From positions 62,001-126,000 of the forward strand of contig JAKFWC010000022.1 in NCBI GenBank assembly GCA_021732975.1: a stretch of DNA of 64,000 nucleotides. Direction: 5' to 3'. Position 1 is the first letter of the stretch, and each line of letters starts with the position of its first letter. Shown one piece after another: positions 1 to 9,226 of the stretch. Under the pieces are notes generated by a model, which saw nothing but the letters and a program-made list of their open reading frames with translations, searched no databases and had not been told where the DNA came from. Made by a program: the position numbers and the translations under genes. Source of the DNA: Planctomycetaceae bacterium (GTDB lineage: Bacteria > Planctomycetota > Planctomycetia > Planctomycetales > Planctomycetaceae).

Positions 1-1953
1 GGTACTGCACTGCAGGACTGGGGCAAGAAAGACCGTTCGCGGCTGGCGTTCGAGCACATCCACGAATACCTGCATCACCACGGGCAACCCGATCTGGGCA
101 TGGCGATCGAAACGCTCACCGAGGCCGATGCCGCGCGGCTGCACGTCGAAGGGGGAGCCGGAGTTCGCGTCGGCCCGACAATTCCAGGCAGCGCACCGCT
201 GGCTGCCATTCGGATCGACGGCGAGAAGCGCGAGAAGGATGCCCTCCAGCCGGACGATGTGATTCTGGCATACGATCGTTTGGCGATCGCCGACGCAGCA
301 CAATTGAAGGCCCAACTCCGCCGGACCGAGCCGGGGACACCAGTCATGCTGGAAGTCTGGCGGGACGGTCACGAGCATCAGATGCTGGTCGCGCCGGATG
401 GGTCGCTGGAAGAACGCGTTCAGGAAGGACTCGGTAAAGCCCGCCGTCACGAGTTCAAAGACCCGGCCGAGGAGGATCGCGAGACCTCGGCGGCGTTCTA
501 TTACGAAAGCCTGGGACATCACGGTCGCCCTGGCTTCCTCTGGCAGAAGTTACGGCAACCGCGCAGTTACGATTTCAAGATGGCGGAAACCAAGCCCTAC
601 GACGATCGCCTGCGGATGCCGAAGTTCCCGTTCACCGAGGAGGACATCGACGCGATCGCCACGTTCGTGCTCGGTCTCACGGCCGAGCCGCCGAATCCGG
701 AATATGTCTTTAACCCCACCGGTCCGGCCGGGGCGCGTATCAAGGGTGAAAACCTGCTACAGCAGTTCAATTGCACCGGGTGCCACATGCTGGACCTGCC
801 GGAGATTCGGTACGGCGCGGACCTCGAAGGTTTGCAGGCCTCCGACCCCTCCGCAGAATTCCCGGCGGCCATCGAACTGCTGAACAAGCTGAAACCGCCC
901 CGCAACGGTCTCACGGGTGAGACAATGTCGGTGAAGAGTGGCGACGAAACCAAGCCGTTGCCGGTCCTCGCCTTCCACGGTCTGATGGCCGCGTATCCAA
1001 ACCCGGACGACGACCCCGAAGATCAGGAATATGTCGCTGAATTGTGGGAGAACCTGAAGGTCGGCGAGAAAGACCTGTTCCCCACGACGAAGATGATCTT
1101 CCCCGCGGCCGCCATGCAGGCGATCCTGCCTGCCCGTGGTGGACGTTATGCGGAATGGTTGGCCAACCGCCTATTGGAGACGAAGCAAGCCACCCAAATG
1201 GCGTTGGCATGGCAGGCCTCGCCGCCGCCGCTGTATCAGGAAGGAATCAAAGTCCAGACGCCGTGGCTGTTCAACTTCCTCCGCAATCCGGAGAAGATTC
1301 GGCATACCACGGTTCTACGGATGCCGCGGTTCAACATGAGTGCGGATGAAGCCCAGGCGCTGGCAAACTACTTCGCTGCCGCCGACGGGGCAGTGTATCC
1401 CTACCAGGCTGTACCGCAGCGGGAACCGGAGTATCTCGCCGAGAAGACCGCCGAATTGCATAAGGCTTTCCCCGAGAAGACGGACGATTACCTCACGGAA
1501 TCGTGGAAACTGTTGAATAGTCCCACCTGCATTAAGTGCCACGCCGTCGGGGGCCGCATGCCGATCAGTACCGATCCGGCCAAGGACATTCGGGCTCCGA
1601 ATCTGGAGATGGCGGGTGAACGTCTGCGGCCCGATTGGTTGCAGTTGTGGCTGTACCATCCGACGTGGATCACGCCGTACACATCGATGCCACAGAACTT
1701 CCCGGCGGGTAAGAAAACTCTCGAGGGATTGTTCGGTGGCGATGGGGATCTACAGACGATCGGCGTACGCGATGCTTTGCTGAACTACCATCGGGTGATG
1801 GAACGGGACGGACGCGTGATCTACGATCCCATGACAACGCCCGCGGCACCGAACGCCGGCGGCGCTGCCGCCGCGGCGGTTCCTGCCAAAGATGAGCCGG
1901 TGACGGCGAATAAAGCCGTGACGGCTGCGGATGAAACCGGAGGCTCGAAGTGA
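1..1953 (+). CDS. Multihaem cytochrome c with PDZ domain (5' partial)
   Basis: The reading frame is open from base 1 with no stop, so the start lies outside the window. The visible part begins with a PDZ-like fold (about residues 45-130, with DDVILAYD and a GTPVMLEV strand). A segment resembling the second half of a class I cytochrome c domain follows (WQKLRQPRSYDF, then MP..PFTEEDIDAIATFVL). Two haem c sites come next, CTGCH near base 775 and CIKCH near base 1530, each followed by a Met-containing helix that could give the axial ligand. The C-terminus is Ala/Pro-rich and low in complexity. It is probably a periplasmic electron-transfer protein feeding the oxidase encoded downstream. The next gene starts inside its stop codon, so the two are translationally coupled. 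The PDZ assignment rests on fold-like pattern only; the cytochrome assignment is firm. Confidence 0.8.
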   Translation, partial: GTALQDWGKKDRSRLAFEHIHEYLHHHGQPDLGMAIETLTEADAARLHVEGGAGVRVGPTIPGSAPLAAIRIDGEKREKDALQPDDVILAYDRLAIADAAQLKAQLRRTEPGTPVMLEVWRDGHEHQMLVAPDGSLEERVQEGLGKARRHEFKDPAEEDRETSAAFYYESLGHHGRPGFLWQKLRQPRSYDFKMAETKPYDDRLRMPKFPFTEEDIDAIATFVLGLTAEPPNPEYVFNPTGPAGARIKGENLLQQFNCTGCHMLDLPEIRYGADLEGLQASDPSAEFPAAIELLNKLKPPRNGLTGETMSVKSGDETKPLPVLAFHGLMAAYPNPDDDPEDQEYVAELWENLKVGEKDLFPTTKMIFPAAAMQAILPARGGRYAEWLANRLLETKQATQMALAWQASPPPLYQEGIKVQTPWLFNFLRNPEKIRHTTVLRMPRFNMSADEAQALANYFAAADGAVYPYQAVPQREPEYLAEKTAELHKAFPEKTDDYLTESWKLLNSPTCIKCHAVGGRMPISTDPAKDIRAPNLEMAGERLRPDWLQLWLYHPTWITPYTSMPQNFPAGKKTLEGLFGGDGDLQTIGVRDALLNYHRVMERDGRVIYDPMTTPAAPNAGGAAAAAVPAKDEPVTANKAVTAADETGGSK

Positions 1954-2813
1954 ATCGGCCGACAATGCAAATTCGACTTGCGATCCTGATGACCGTGACT
2001 TGTGCCATCGTCGGCTGCGGTGGTGGTGCGGCGGTGAAGACGACTGTCCGTTATCGCCCCAGTAATCCCGACGCCATCGGCGGTGATGCCGCGGTGGCGG
2101 CTGCAACGCCCGACGGTGCCGCGGTACCGGGAGATGCCGCGGCCAGTGGAATCGGTTCCTTTGTTGGCACGGTGGTTGTGCAAGGCGAGTTCGCGCCTTT
2201 GCCCGCGAAGTACGCTAAAGGTGCGGCTCCAAAGGATACGGAAGTCTGTGGGGTCGAACAGATTCCCGATGACTCTGTGGTCGTGAACGATGGCAAACTC
2301 GCCAACGTCTTCATCTACCTCGCCAAAGCTCCCAAGAGTGCCCCCGCAGCTCCGACCGAACCGATTATCTTCGATCAGAAATCGTGTATCTTCAAACCGC
2401 ATGCCCTGGTCGTGCAAACCAAGCAGCCGGTGAAGATTCTGAACAGCGATGCGGCGTTGCACAACACGCACACCTATCCCAGCCGCAACTCGTCGTTCAA
2501 CCAGGGTGTGAAGCCCAACGATACGGTGGGGGTCGATCTCATTTATACGCGGGCCGAGTCGGAACCATTCCAGGTGGGATGCGATGTCCATCCGTGGATG
2601 ATCGCGTATCATCTGCCGGTCGATCACCCGTATGCAGCGGTCTCCGGTCCGGACGGGAAGTTCGAGATCAAGGACTTGCCCGCCGGGAAACATGAATTCA
2701 AAGTGTGGCACGAGAAGGGAAAGTTGCTACAGAAATCCCTGGTCGTGACCATCAAGCCGAATGAACCAACCGAGATGGAAATCCCGGTGCCGGCGTCGAA
2801 GTTGGCTCAGTAA
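1950..2813 (+). CDS. Cupredoxin-like lipoprotein with carboxypeptidase-regulatory-type tail
   Basis: The GTG start overlaps the stop of the previous gene and has GGAGG six bases upstream, which favours it over the ATG at 1965. The N-terminus is a lipoprotein signal with lipobox AIVGC. A low-complexity Ala/Gly/Asp linker follows, then a beta-rich domain with a His motif (ALHNTH) and a C-x2-H-x2-M motif (CDVHPWM), which together resemble a type 1 copper site. The C-terminal part (GPDGKFEIKDLPAG, then WHEKGK) looks like a carboxypeptidase regulatory beta-sandwich. It lies between two cytochrome genes upstream of the oxidase subunits, so an electron-carrier or copper-handling role at the outer face of the membrane is plausible. 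Copper binding is inferred from motifs. Confidence 0.7.
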   Translation: MNRPTMQIRLAILMTVTCAIVGCGGGAAVKTTVRYRPSNPDAIGGDAAVAAATPDGAAVPGDAAASGIGSFVGTVVVQGEFAPLPAKYAKGAAPKDTEVCGVEQIPDDSVVVNDGKLANVFIYLAKAPKSAPAAPTEPIIFDQKSCIFKPHALVVQTKQPVKILNSDAALHNTHTYPSRNSSFNQGVKPNDTVGVDLIYTRAESEPFQVGCDVHPWMIAYHLPVDHPYAAVSGPDGKFEIKDLPAGKHEFKVWHEKGKLLQKSLVVTIKPNEPTEMEIPVPASKLAQ

Positions 2814-2863
2814 GAGCCGGGTTCGCAGGTAATCCACTGTCTTTCACCCGGTAGGGTGTTCCG

Positions 2864-4405
2864 ATGCTTCGCTGCAAACTTTCATTACCGTGTTGGCTTC
2901 CGTTGATGACGGGGCTGTGCGTTCTCGTGCTCACTGTCGGGTGCGGGAAGAATCCCGAAGCGCAATTCGCCTGGCGCGACTCCACGCTCGACCTGCTTCC
3001 CAAAGCCCGCGAGGGCGTGGAGACGGCGGTCAACGATGCGTTCGGCACGCCTCACGACTTGGTCGCCTGGGACAAACTGCCCGTTCACTTCGGCGGCGTG
3101 CAAGGTGTCGTCCAACCGCCCGCTGAAGGGGAAAAACTCCCGGCGAACCAGTTCCATGTCCAATGGGATGGCTCTCCGGACGGTGTTGGAGCCGGTAGCG
3201 AACTCTTGTGGATGACCGGGGCCATTGCCAAGTCCAAGCATCCGACCGCCGTGGTTGTGAAGTACGATGATGTCACGAAGACACTGGAATTGAAGTCCAA
3301 GGGAGAGGCTCCCGCGGCGGGTGATCGTCTTGCCGTCGGCTTGGGCAGCCAGTTGCAACTTGGCCGCATGGTTTACATGAAGAATTGCAACCATTGCCAC
3401 GGCGTCGCCGGGGATGGGAACGGTCCGACCGCTCAATATCTCAATCCGCGTCCGCGCGATTATCGCCTCGGTCTCTTCAAGTTCACATCCACGCTATCGA
3501 GCGAAAAAGCCGCCCGTGAGGATCTGGACCGCATCATCACTTACGGGATCCCCGGCACTTACATGCCGTCGTTCCTGCTCCTCGGCAACAACGATGGGGG
3601 CAAGGAAAAAGCCGCCGTCGTCGAGTACGTCCGCTGGCTGGCCATGCGGGGCGAGATGGAAAAACGACTCGTGGACGAACTCTCCGGCGATTACTCGGAA
3701 AGCGGTCTCGTCACGGAAGCGGAGAAAGAGAAGAAATCTTACGCCGACGCCAAGAGTGAATACGACAAGGCCCGCAAGGCAGGCAACAAAGACGCCGAAA
3801 AGCCCGAACCGGCGCAGGCGCTGAGCCAACTCAAGAAAGCCGCCGGCGAGGAACTCAAGAAATTCCTCGAAGAGGACTTCCCCGGCACGATCAACGACAC
3901 GTCGGACTTTATTGCCGATGCATGGAAGCGGGCCGACGATCCCGCGAGTCTCATCGTTCCCACCGTGGCCCGTGTCACCGATGATGCGGCTTCGCGCGAG
4001 CGCGGCCGGTTGCTGTACATGTCCGACAAAGCCAAGTGCTACACCTGTCACGGTGCGAAAGGCCGCGGTAACGGGCCTGCGATTGAAGACTTCTGGAAGA
4101 AGCCCGGCTCCAACGACACCTACGCCCGGCGTGGTTTGCACGATACGTGGGGCAACCCGCTCCCGCCGCGCGATTTGACCCGCGGTCAGTACCGCGGCGG
4201 TCGGCGGCCGATCGACGTTTTCGCCCGGGTTTATGCCGGGATCAAGGGAACACCGATGCCGGCCTTCGGGGGAACGGTGCTCAAAGATAGCGATATCTGG
4301 GATATCGTGAATTACGTCATGAGCCTGCCGTTTGAAGAACAGATTCCGTCCGCCAAACCGGCTGCCGCTCCGCATATGGCGGCGACAGAACCGGTCGGTC
4401 AATAA
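2864..4405 (+). CDS. Dihaem cytochrome c lipoprotein of the aa3 operon
   Basis: This 513-residue protein has a lipoprotein signal (lipobox LTVGC, Cys27). Two class I cytochrome c domains carry CNHCH (Cys175, Cys178, His179) and CYTCH (Cys392, Cys395, His396). The first domain contains PRPRDYRLGLFKFTST, which reappears almost unchanged in the cytochrome encoded at 34187-35233. A Lys/Glu/Ala-rich, probably helical segment of about 60 residues (roughly 285-345) separates the two domains. Each domain has candidate Met ligands (TYMPSF, TPMPAF). It sits directly upstream of the subunit II gene and most likely donates electrons to the CuA centre. It may correspond to the monohaem/dihaem cytochrome partner of alternative complex III seen in related bacteria, but the other complex III genes are not in this window. 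Confidence 0.85.
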   Translation: MLRCKLSLPCWLPLMTGLCVLVLTVGCGKNPEAQFAWRDSTLDLLPKAREGVETAVNDAFGTPHDLVAWDKLPVHFGGVQGVVQPPAEGEKLPANQFHVQWDGSPDGVGAGSELLWMTGAIAKSKHPTAVVVKYDDVTKTLELKSKGEAPAAGDRLAVGLGSQLQLGRMVYMKNCNHCHGVAGDGNGPTAQYLNPRPRDYRLGLFKFTSTLSSEKAAREDLDRIITYGIPGTYMPSFLLLGNNDGGKEKAAVVEYVRWLAMRGEMEKRLVDELSGDYSESGLVTEAEKEKKSYADAKSEYDKARKAGNKDAEKPEPAQALSQLKKAAGEELKKFLEEDFPGTINDTSDFIADAWKRADDPASLIVPTVARVTDDAASRERGRLLYMSDKAKCYTCHGAKGRGNGPAIEDFWKKPGSNDTYARRGLHDTWGNPLPPRDLTRGQYRGGRRPIDVFARVYAGIKGTPMPAFGGTVLKDSDIWDIVNYVMSLPFEEQIPSAKPAAAPHMAATEPVGQ

Positions 4406-4458
4406 CATCAGATTTTTTCAAAGCGCTGAACGCTTTGTGTTGAGCAAGGGGTATTCCC

Positions 4459-5283
4459 GTGGCAGGTCGATTCTGGGCCATCTTTTTCATGCTCGCGGCG
4501 GTCGTCACCGTCGGCTTTTCGGCGATCGGGCCGGAATTCCGCTGGTGGTTTCCGGGCGATGGGCACGCACACTCCACGCTCGGCAAAAAGATTGACGACC
4601 TGTTCTATCTGATTCTGATCATCGTGACAGTGACCTATATCGGCACGCACGTTGTTCTCGGTTACGTGCTCTGGCGCGGGGCGGGCATTCAGAAGAACGA
4701 CAAGGTCTGGTTCTCGCACGGTAGCCATGCGCTTGAGGTCATTTGGACGATCGTTCCCTCAGGGATCCTGCTCTTCATCGCGCTCTACCAGATGGATGTC
4801 TGGCGGAACTATCGCGTGAAGTCGTACTTCCCGCCCAAGACGGAGGCTGTGGCCGAAGTGACCGCGCGCCAATTTGAATGGCGGATCCGCTACCCCGCCC
4901 GCGGCAAGAAACTGCAGCCCCGGCCGCAGCCCGATGATATCTACACCGTGAATGACATCCGCGTTCCGGCTGGCCAACCGGTGGCCATCAGTTTGCGAAC
5001 CGACGATGTACAACACGCCATTTTCATCCCGGAGTTGCGGGTGAAGCAGGATGCCGTGCCGGGGTTGGTGATTCCCGTCTGGTTTGAAGTGACGGACACC
5101 GGCACCTACGACATGGTGTGTGCCGAGTTGTGCGGATGGGGCCATTACAAGATGAAGGCCCGTGTGGTTGCGACCTCGGAAGAAGATTTCGAGGCGTGGA
5201 AGGCGAACGCGGCCAAAGAACAGTTCTATGACGGTCTTCCTGCGGCACCGGAAGCGGTGGCGGCGAAAGCCGGTGACGAGTAG
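4459..5283 (+). CDS. coxB: Cytochrome c oxidase subunit II
   Basis: The GTG start has AAGGGG eight bases upstream. The 274-residue protein has an N-terminal hydrophobic segment, two membrane helices (about residues 48-72 and 90-112) and a periplasmic cupredoxin domain. The CuA centre is complete: His186 in HAIFIPELR, then C-x3-C-x3-H-x2-M as CAELCGWGHYKM (Cys221, Cys225, His229, Met232), with the bridging Glu between the cysteines. No haem c motif is fused to the C-terminus, so electrons must come from a separate donor such as the dihaem lipoprotein encoded just upstream. It forms the electron entry site of the terminal oxidase with subunits I and III of the same operon. Confidence 0.96.
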   Translation: MAGRFWAIFFMLAAVVTVGFSAIGPEFRWWFPGDGHAHSTLGKKIDDLFYLILIIVTVTYIGTHVVLGYVLWRGAGIQKNDKVWFSHGSHALEVIWTIVPSGILLFIALYQMDVWRNYRVKSYFPPKTEAVAEVTARQFEWRIRYPARGKKLQPRPQPDDIYTVNDIRVPAGQPVAISLRTDDVQHAIFIPELRVKQDAVPGLVIPVWFEVTDTGTYDMVCAELCGWGHYKMKARVVATSEEDFEAWKANAAKEQFYDGLPAAPEAVAAKAGDE

Positions 5284-5375
5284 ATTCCCAGCATCCATCG
5301 GCGACGATTCCTCGAATCGCCGCCGTGAGACGATTTCGCGATCGACGATCGCAGCGAGAGTAAAGGTTCGACAAC

Positions 5376-7223
5376 GTGAGCACAGTCACCCCTGACGTTG
5401 GCCATCCCGGTGCCGGCGGACACGATCACGACAGCCACGGGCATCACGGTCACGGACATGCCGAACCGAGCCCGTTGTCGCTTTTGTGGCAACTGCCGAC
5501 GTTTTCGTGCGATCACAAGGTGATCGGTCTGCAGTTCCTCATCACGACGCTGATGATGCTGATGGTGGGGGGCGCGCTGGCCCTCGGCGTCCGCTGGCAA
5601 CTCGCGTTTCCGTGGGAACGGATGCCGATTCTCGGCGACACGATCTTCAAAGCCGACGGCGGCCAGATCGCTCCCGAAACGTATACCATGCTGGTCACCA
5701 TGCATGCGTCGGTGATGATCTTCCTCGTGATCATCCCGATTCTCGCCGGGGCGTTCGGCAACTTCCTGATCCCGTTGCAGATCGGGGCCGACGATATGGC
5801 GTTCCCCTTGCTGAACGCGTTGAGTTACTGGTTCATGTGGCCGGCGATTGCCTGTTTCGCTGCGAGTTTCTTCTTCGGCGGCGGACCGGCCAACGGCTGG
5901 ACCAGCTATCCCTTGCTGTCCGCCTTGCCGGAGGCCTCACCTGCTTCGGGAATGGCGCAGACCTTATGGTTGATTGGCCTGACGCTCATTGGGGTCTCGT
6001 CGATGATGGGTTCGGTCAACTACATGACCACGATCATCAACATGCGGGCGCCGGGGATGACCCTCTTCCGCATGCCGTTGACGATCTGGTCGATGTTCAT
6101 CACCGCGATCCTGCAAGCCTTCGCGCTACCCGTGCTCACCGCGGCCGGGTTCATGCTGGTGGCCGACCGGACCCTGGGCACCTGCTTCTTCATTCCGTCG
6201 GGCATCGTGGTGAATAACGCCGCTCCGACCATCGGCGGCGGGCAGCCGCTGCTGTGGCAACACCTCTTCTGGTTCTACAGCCATCCCGCTGTGTACATCA
6301 TGCTGCTCCCCGCGATGGGCATGGTCTCCGACATGATGGCCTGCATGAGCCGCAAGCCGATCTTCGGTTACAAGCCAATGGTCTATTCGCTCGCCGCGAT
6401 CGCCGGTCTCGGCTTCATCGTGTGGGGCCACCACATGTTTACCTCGGGGATGAATCCCGCCCTCGGCATGACGTTCATGGTCTCGACGATTCTCATCGCC
6501 CTGCCCTCCGCCGTGAAAACGTTCAACTGGCTCGGAACGATGTGGGGCGGACGGATTCAATTCAACGCGGTCATGCTCAACTGCATCGCGTTCGTGTCGA
6601 TGTTCATCGTCGGCGGTCTCTCGGGCATCTTTATGGCCGCGGTGCCGGTCGACATCTACATTCACGACACCTACTTCATCGTCGCCCATTTCCACTACGT
6701 GCTCTTCGGGGCCACGCTGTTCGGTTGCTTCGGAGCGATTCAATTCTGGTTCCCGAAGATGTTCGGCCGGATGATGAACGATACGCTCGGGAAGGTTCAC
6801 TTCGTCCTGACGTTCCTCGCCTTCAACTGCACGTTCTTTCCGATGCACTTGCTGGGCGTGGCCGGCTTTCCGCGGCGATATGCCGACCCGTACCACTTCC
6901 CGTACCTCGAACACCTGTTGCCACTCAATCAGTTCATGACGATCGCCGCCATCGTGATGGGTTTCAGCCAGTTCCTTCTGTTGGCGAACTTTTTTGGCAG
7001 CATGTTCTTCGGCAAGCGTTGCGGTCGGAATCCGTGGAATGCGAACGGTCTTGAATGGAGCACGCCGTCGCCTCCGGGCCACGGTAACTTCGATGTCCCG
7101 CCGGTCTGTTACCACGGCCCGTACGAATATTCCTCGCCGTTGTCGCACGACAAAGATTTCCTGCCGCAAACTGAGTATGTGCCATTGGCCCAGCGGCAAG
7201 CCGTCGCCCAATCCGGACATTGA
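5376..7223 (+). CDS. ctaD: Cytochrome c oxidase subunit I, A2-type
   Basis: This is the catalytic haem-copper subunit with about 12 membrane helices. The ligands are all visible: His110 (low-spin haem, TMHASVM), His303 with Tyr307 (CuB and the cross-linked Tyr, YSHPAVY), His352/His353 (GHHMF) and His438/His440 (AHFHYVLFG). The sequence YSHPAVY in place of GHPEVY marks the A2 subfamily, in which the Glu of the D-channel is replaced by a Tyr-Ser pair. Before the first helix is a His-rich stretch of about 20 residues, unusual for the family and possibly metal-binding. The GTG start at 5376 follows an AAAGG-like site. It reduces oxygen to water and pumps protons in the cytoplasmic membrane. Confidence 0.97.
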   Translation: MSTVTPDVGHPGAGGHDHDSHGHHGHGHAEPSPLSLLWQLPTFSCDHKVIGLQFLITTLMMLMVGGALALGVRWQLAFPWERMPILGDTIFKADGGQIAPETYTMLVTMHASVMIFLVIIPILAGAFGNFLIPLQIGADDMAFPLLNALSYWFMWPAIACFAASFFFGGGPANGWTSYPLLSALPEASPASGMAQTLWLIGLTLIGVSSMMGSVNYMTTIINMRAPGMTLFRMPLTIWSMFITAILQAFALPVLTAAGFMLVADRTLGTCFFIPSGIVVNNAAPTIGGGQPLLWQHLFWFYSHPAVYIMLLPAMGMVSDMMACMSRKPIFGYKPMVYSLAAIAGLGFIVWGHHMFTSGMNPALGMTFMVSTILIALPSAVKTFNWLGTMWGGRIQFNAVMLNCIAFVSMFIVGGLSGIFMAAVPVDIYIHDTYFIVAHFHYVLFGATLFGCFGAIQFWFPKMFGRMMNDTLGKVHFVLTFLAFNCTFFPMHLLGVAGFPRRYADPYHFPYLEHLLPLNQFMTIAAIVMGFSQFLLLANFFGSMFFGKRCGRNPWNANGLEWSTPSPPGHGNFDVPPVCYHGPYEYSSPLSHDKDFLPQTEYVPLAQRQAVAQSGH

Positions 7224-7254
7224 TATTTCCGATTGATCCGTCCTTTTCCCGCTC

Positions 7255-8223
7255 GTGAATCGCATGCCGACCGTCGTTCCCGAATCGTTGTGGTTACACC
7301 GCCTTGCGTGGATGACGGCGCTCGTTGCGCTGTTGCCCATCAGCATTGGGGCGGTGGTCACCACTGTCGATGCCGGGATGGCTTTCGCCGATTGGCCGAC
7401 ATCGGATGGTCACGGGATGCTCGCCTATCCGTGGTTGAAGTCGACTGGTGACAAATTCCTCGAACACGGTCATCGCCTCGCGGGAATGCTCATCGGATTG
7501 ATGACGCTCGGTCTCGCTGCCGCCGCGTTTGTCTGGGAATGTCGCCCCGCGGTGCGCACGCTGGTCGGCATCATTCTCGCAGGTGTGATCCTGCAGGGTT
7601 TGCTCGGCGGCAGTCGCGTGATTCAGAACGAACGCGTGCTGGCCTTGATGCACGGTCAGTTCGCGGCGTGGTTGTTCAGCCTGATGGGCTTGCTGGTCGC
7701 GATGACCTCAACGGCATGGCAATCTGCTCCATCCATCGCCGATGCCGGTCGCAGTTGGACAGTGTTCTTCGCCGGGATCGCATTGGTCGTCGTATTGCTG
7801 GCTCAATACCTGCTCGGCGGGTTATTGCGACATCTCGGCAATGCAACGGCGTGGCTGGTTCATCCGTGGTTTGCTGTCGCAGTGGTGATTGTCGCCGCGG
7901 CGTTTTGTACGTTCGCACAACGGACCGGTTCACCACAAATCGTTCATGCTGGTCGCTGGGTTGTTGGCTTCGTCGTTGCTCAGGCATTGCTCGGGATTGC
8001 GACGTGGGCCGTCAAATACGGCTACCCGCAGTGGGACATCGTGGCGGTGCAGAATTCCTCGCTGCAAGTGGCGATTCGCAGCTTCCATAAAGTGCTCGGA
8101 CTGATGACGCTGATGACGGCCGTTGTTGCGCTCGTCCGCTGTTATCGCGCCTTGCCGGTTTCACTGACGATGAATGTCCCCACGTCGATGTCGCACACAG
8201 CTTTCGCCGGGAGTGCGTCATGA
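7255..8223 (+). CDS. ctaA: Haem A synthase (COX15/CtaA family)
   Basis: This 322-residue integral membrane protein has about eight helices. The four conserved His residues of the family are visible in EHGHRLAGM, MHGQFAAW, VHPWFAV and SFHKVLG. It oxidises the C8 methyl group of haem O to give haem A for the subunit I encoded upstream. The start is uncertain: GTG at 7255 or ATG at 7264, neither with a clear ribosome binding site. Its last bases overlap the haem O synthase gene (ATGA at 8220-8223), so the two haem-modifying steps are translationally coupled. Confidence 0.93.
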   Translation: MNRMPTVVPESLWLHRLAWMTALVALLPISIGAVVTTVDAGMAFADWPTSDGHGMLAYPWLKSTGDKFLEHGHRLAGMLIGLMTLGLAAAAFVWECRPAVRTLVGIILAGVILQGLLGGSRVIQNERVLALMHGQFAAWLFSLMGLLVAMTSTAWQSAPSIADAGRSWTVFFAGIALVVVLLAQYLLGGLLRHLGNATAWLVHPWFAVAVVIVAAAFCTFAQRTGSPQIVHAGRWVVGFVVAQALLGIATWAVKYGYPQWDIVAVQNSSLQVAIRSFHKVLGLMTLMTAVVALVRCYRALPVSLTMNVPTSMSHTAFAGSAS

Positions 8224-9185
8224 GTACGGTGACGGAACTGGCCCCCACAACGGTGGAAGAACGACGGTCTGACTGGACGGCAGCACTGACCGCACGGCTG
8301 GCGGATTACCTCGAATTATCCAAGCCACGCATCGCCGTGATGGTCCTCATCACGGTCGCGGTTGGGTTTCTCGTCGGTCAGCAAGGCTCGTGGGGATTGG
8401 AAGCGGTCTCGCTCACCAAACTCTTTCATGCCTGGGTCGGCATCGCGGTGGTGGCCGCCGGGTCATCCGCATTGAATCAATGGTGGGAACAACACACCGA
8501 TGCCCGCATGCGGCGGACGATGTCCCGGCCGTTGCCATCAGGGCGGCTCGCCAGTGGTGAAGTTCTCGGTCTCGGACTCGTTGCCGCAGCCACGGGAAGT
8601 TTGTACCTGGCCTGGCAAGTGAATGGACTGACTGCCGCTCTCACGGCGATGACCTTCGTCCTCTATGCCGGGATTTATACGCCGTTGAAACGCTGGACAT
8701 CGCTCTGCACTGCGGTCGGGGCGATTCCCGGCGCGATGCCGCCGGTGTTGGGTTGGGTCGCCGCGGGACAACCACTCGATTGGTCGGCATTCGCCTTGTT
8801 CGCACTCATGTTCGTCTGGCAGTTCCCGCACTTCCTGGCCATTGCGTGGCTGTACCAGGATGACTACGCCAACGCCGGATTGCGGATGCTCCCGGGCGTG
8901 CGTCCGTCGCGCGGGGTAACGGGGTTGATGGCCACCGCTTATGCGATCGGTCTGATTCCCGTCAGCCTGATGCCCGCCTGGTGTGGCTTGGCGGGCGGTT
9001 GGTATTCGGTGACGGCGATTGTGTGCGGGTTAGCGTATGCGTTCGCTTCGGCCGGTTTTGCGTATCGTGAATCGCGGGCTTCGGCCCGTTGGGTCCTGTG
9101 GATTTCCCTGGTGTATTTGCCCCTCCTGCTGATCGTGCTGGCGGGGGATCATATGCGGCTGCTACACACGCCGCTGGCGCGTTAG
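8220..9185 (+). CDS. ctaB: Haem O synthase (protohaem IX farnesyltransferase)
   Basis: This UbiA-family prenyltransferase of 321 residues has about eight or nine membrane helices. The first prenyl-diphosphate/Mg motif reads [18 protein letters not shown], so the usual central Asp of N-D-x-x-D-x-x-x-D is Glu here, while the last Asp and the downstream RPLPSG are kept. The second motif region is [17 protein letters not shown], typical of CtaB. It adds a farnesyl group to haem B to give haem O, the substrate of the CtaA encoded by the overlapping upstream gene. It lies within the oxidase operon, 41 bases before the subunit III gene. Confidence 0.95.
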   Translation: MSTVTELAPTTVEERRSDWTAALTARLADYLELSKPRIAVMVLITVAVGFLVGQQGSWGLEAVSLTKLFHAWVGIAVVAAGSSALNQWWEQHTDARMRRTMSRPLPSGRLASGEVLGLGLVAAATGSLYLAWQVNGLTAALTAMTFVLYAGIYTPLKRWTSLCTAVGAIPGAMPPVLGWVAAGQPLDWSAFALFALMFVWQFPHFLAIAWLYQDDYANAGLRMLPGVRPSRGVTGLMATAYAIGLIPVSLMPAWCGLAGGWYSVTAIVCGLAYAFASAGFAYRESRASARWVLWISLVYLPLLLIVLAGDHMRLLHTPLAR

Positions 9186-9226
9186 CCGGACCGATTCCGG
9201 ATGCAGTCGAGAAGAAAGACAACGAG

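Noticed and set aside
2164-2182. TGGCAC-like sequence resembling a sigma-54 promoter
   Set aside because: It is inside a coding sequence and the GG to GC spacing does not fit. No convincing -24/-12 promoter was found anywhere in the window despite two sigma-54 activators.
6126-7364. 412-residue open frame opposite ctaD
   Set aside because: It has a His/Asp/Arg-rich shadow of membrane-helix codons; no family features.
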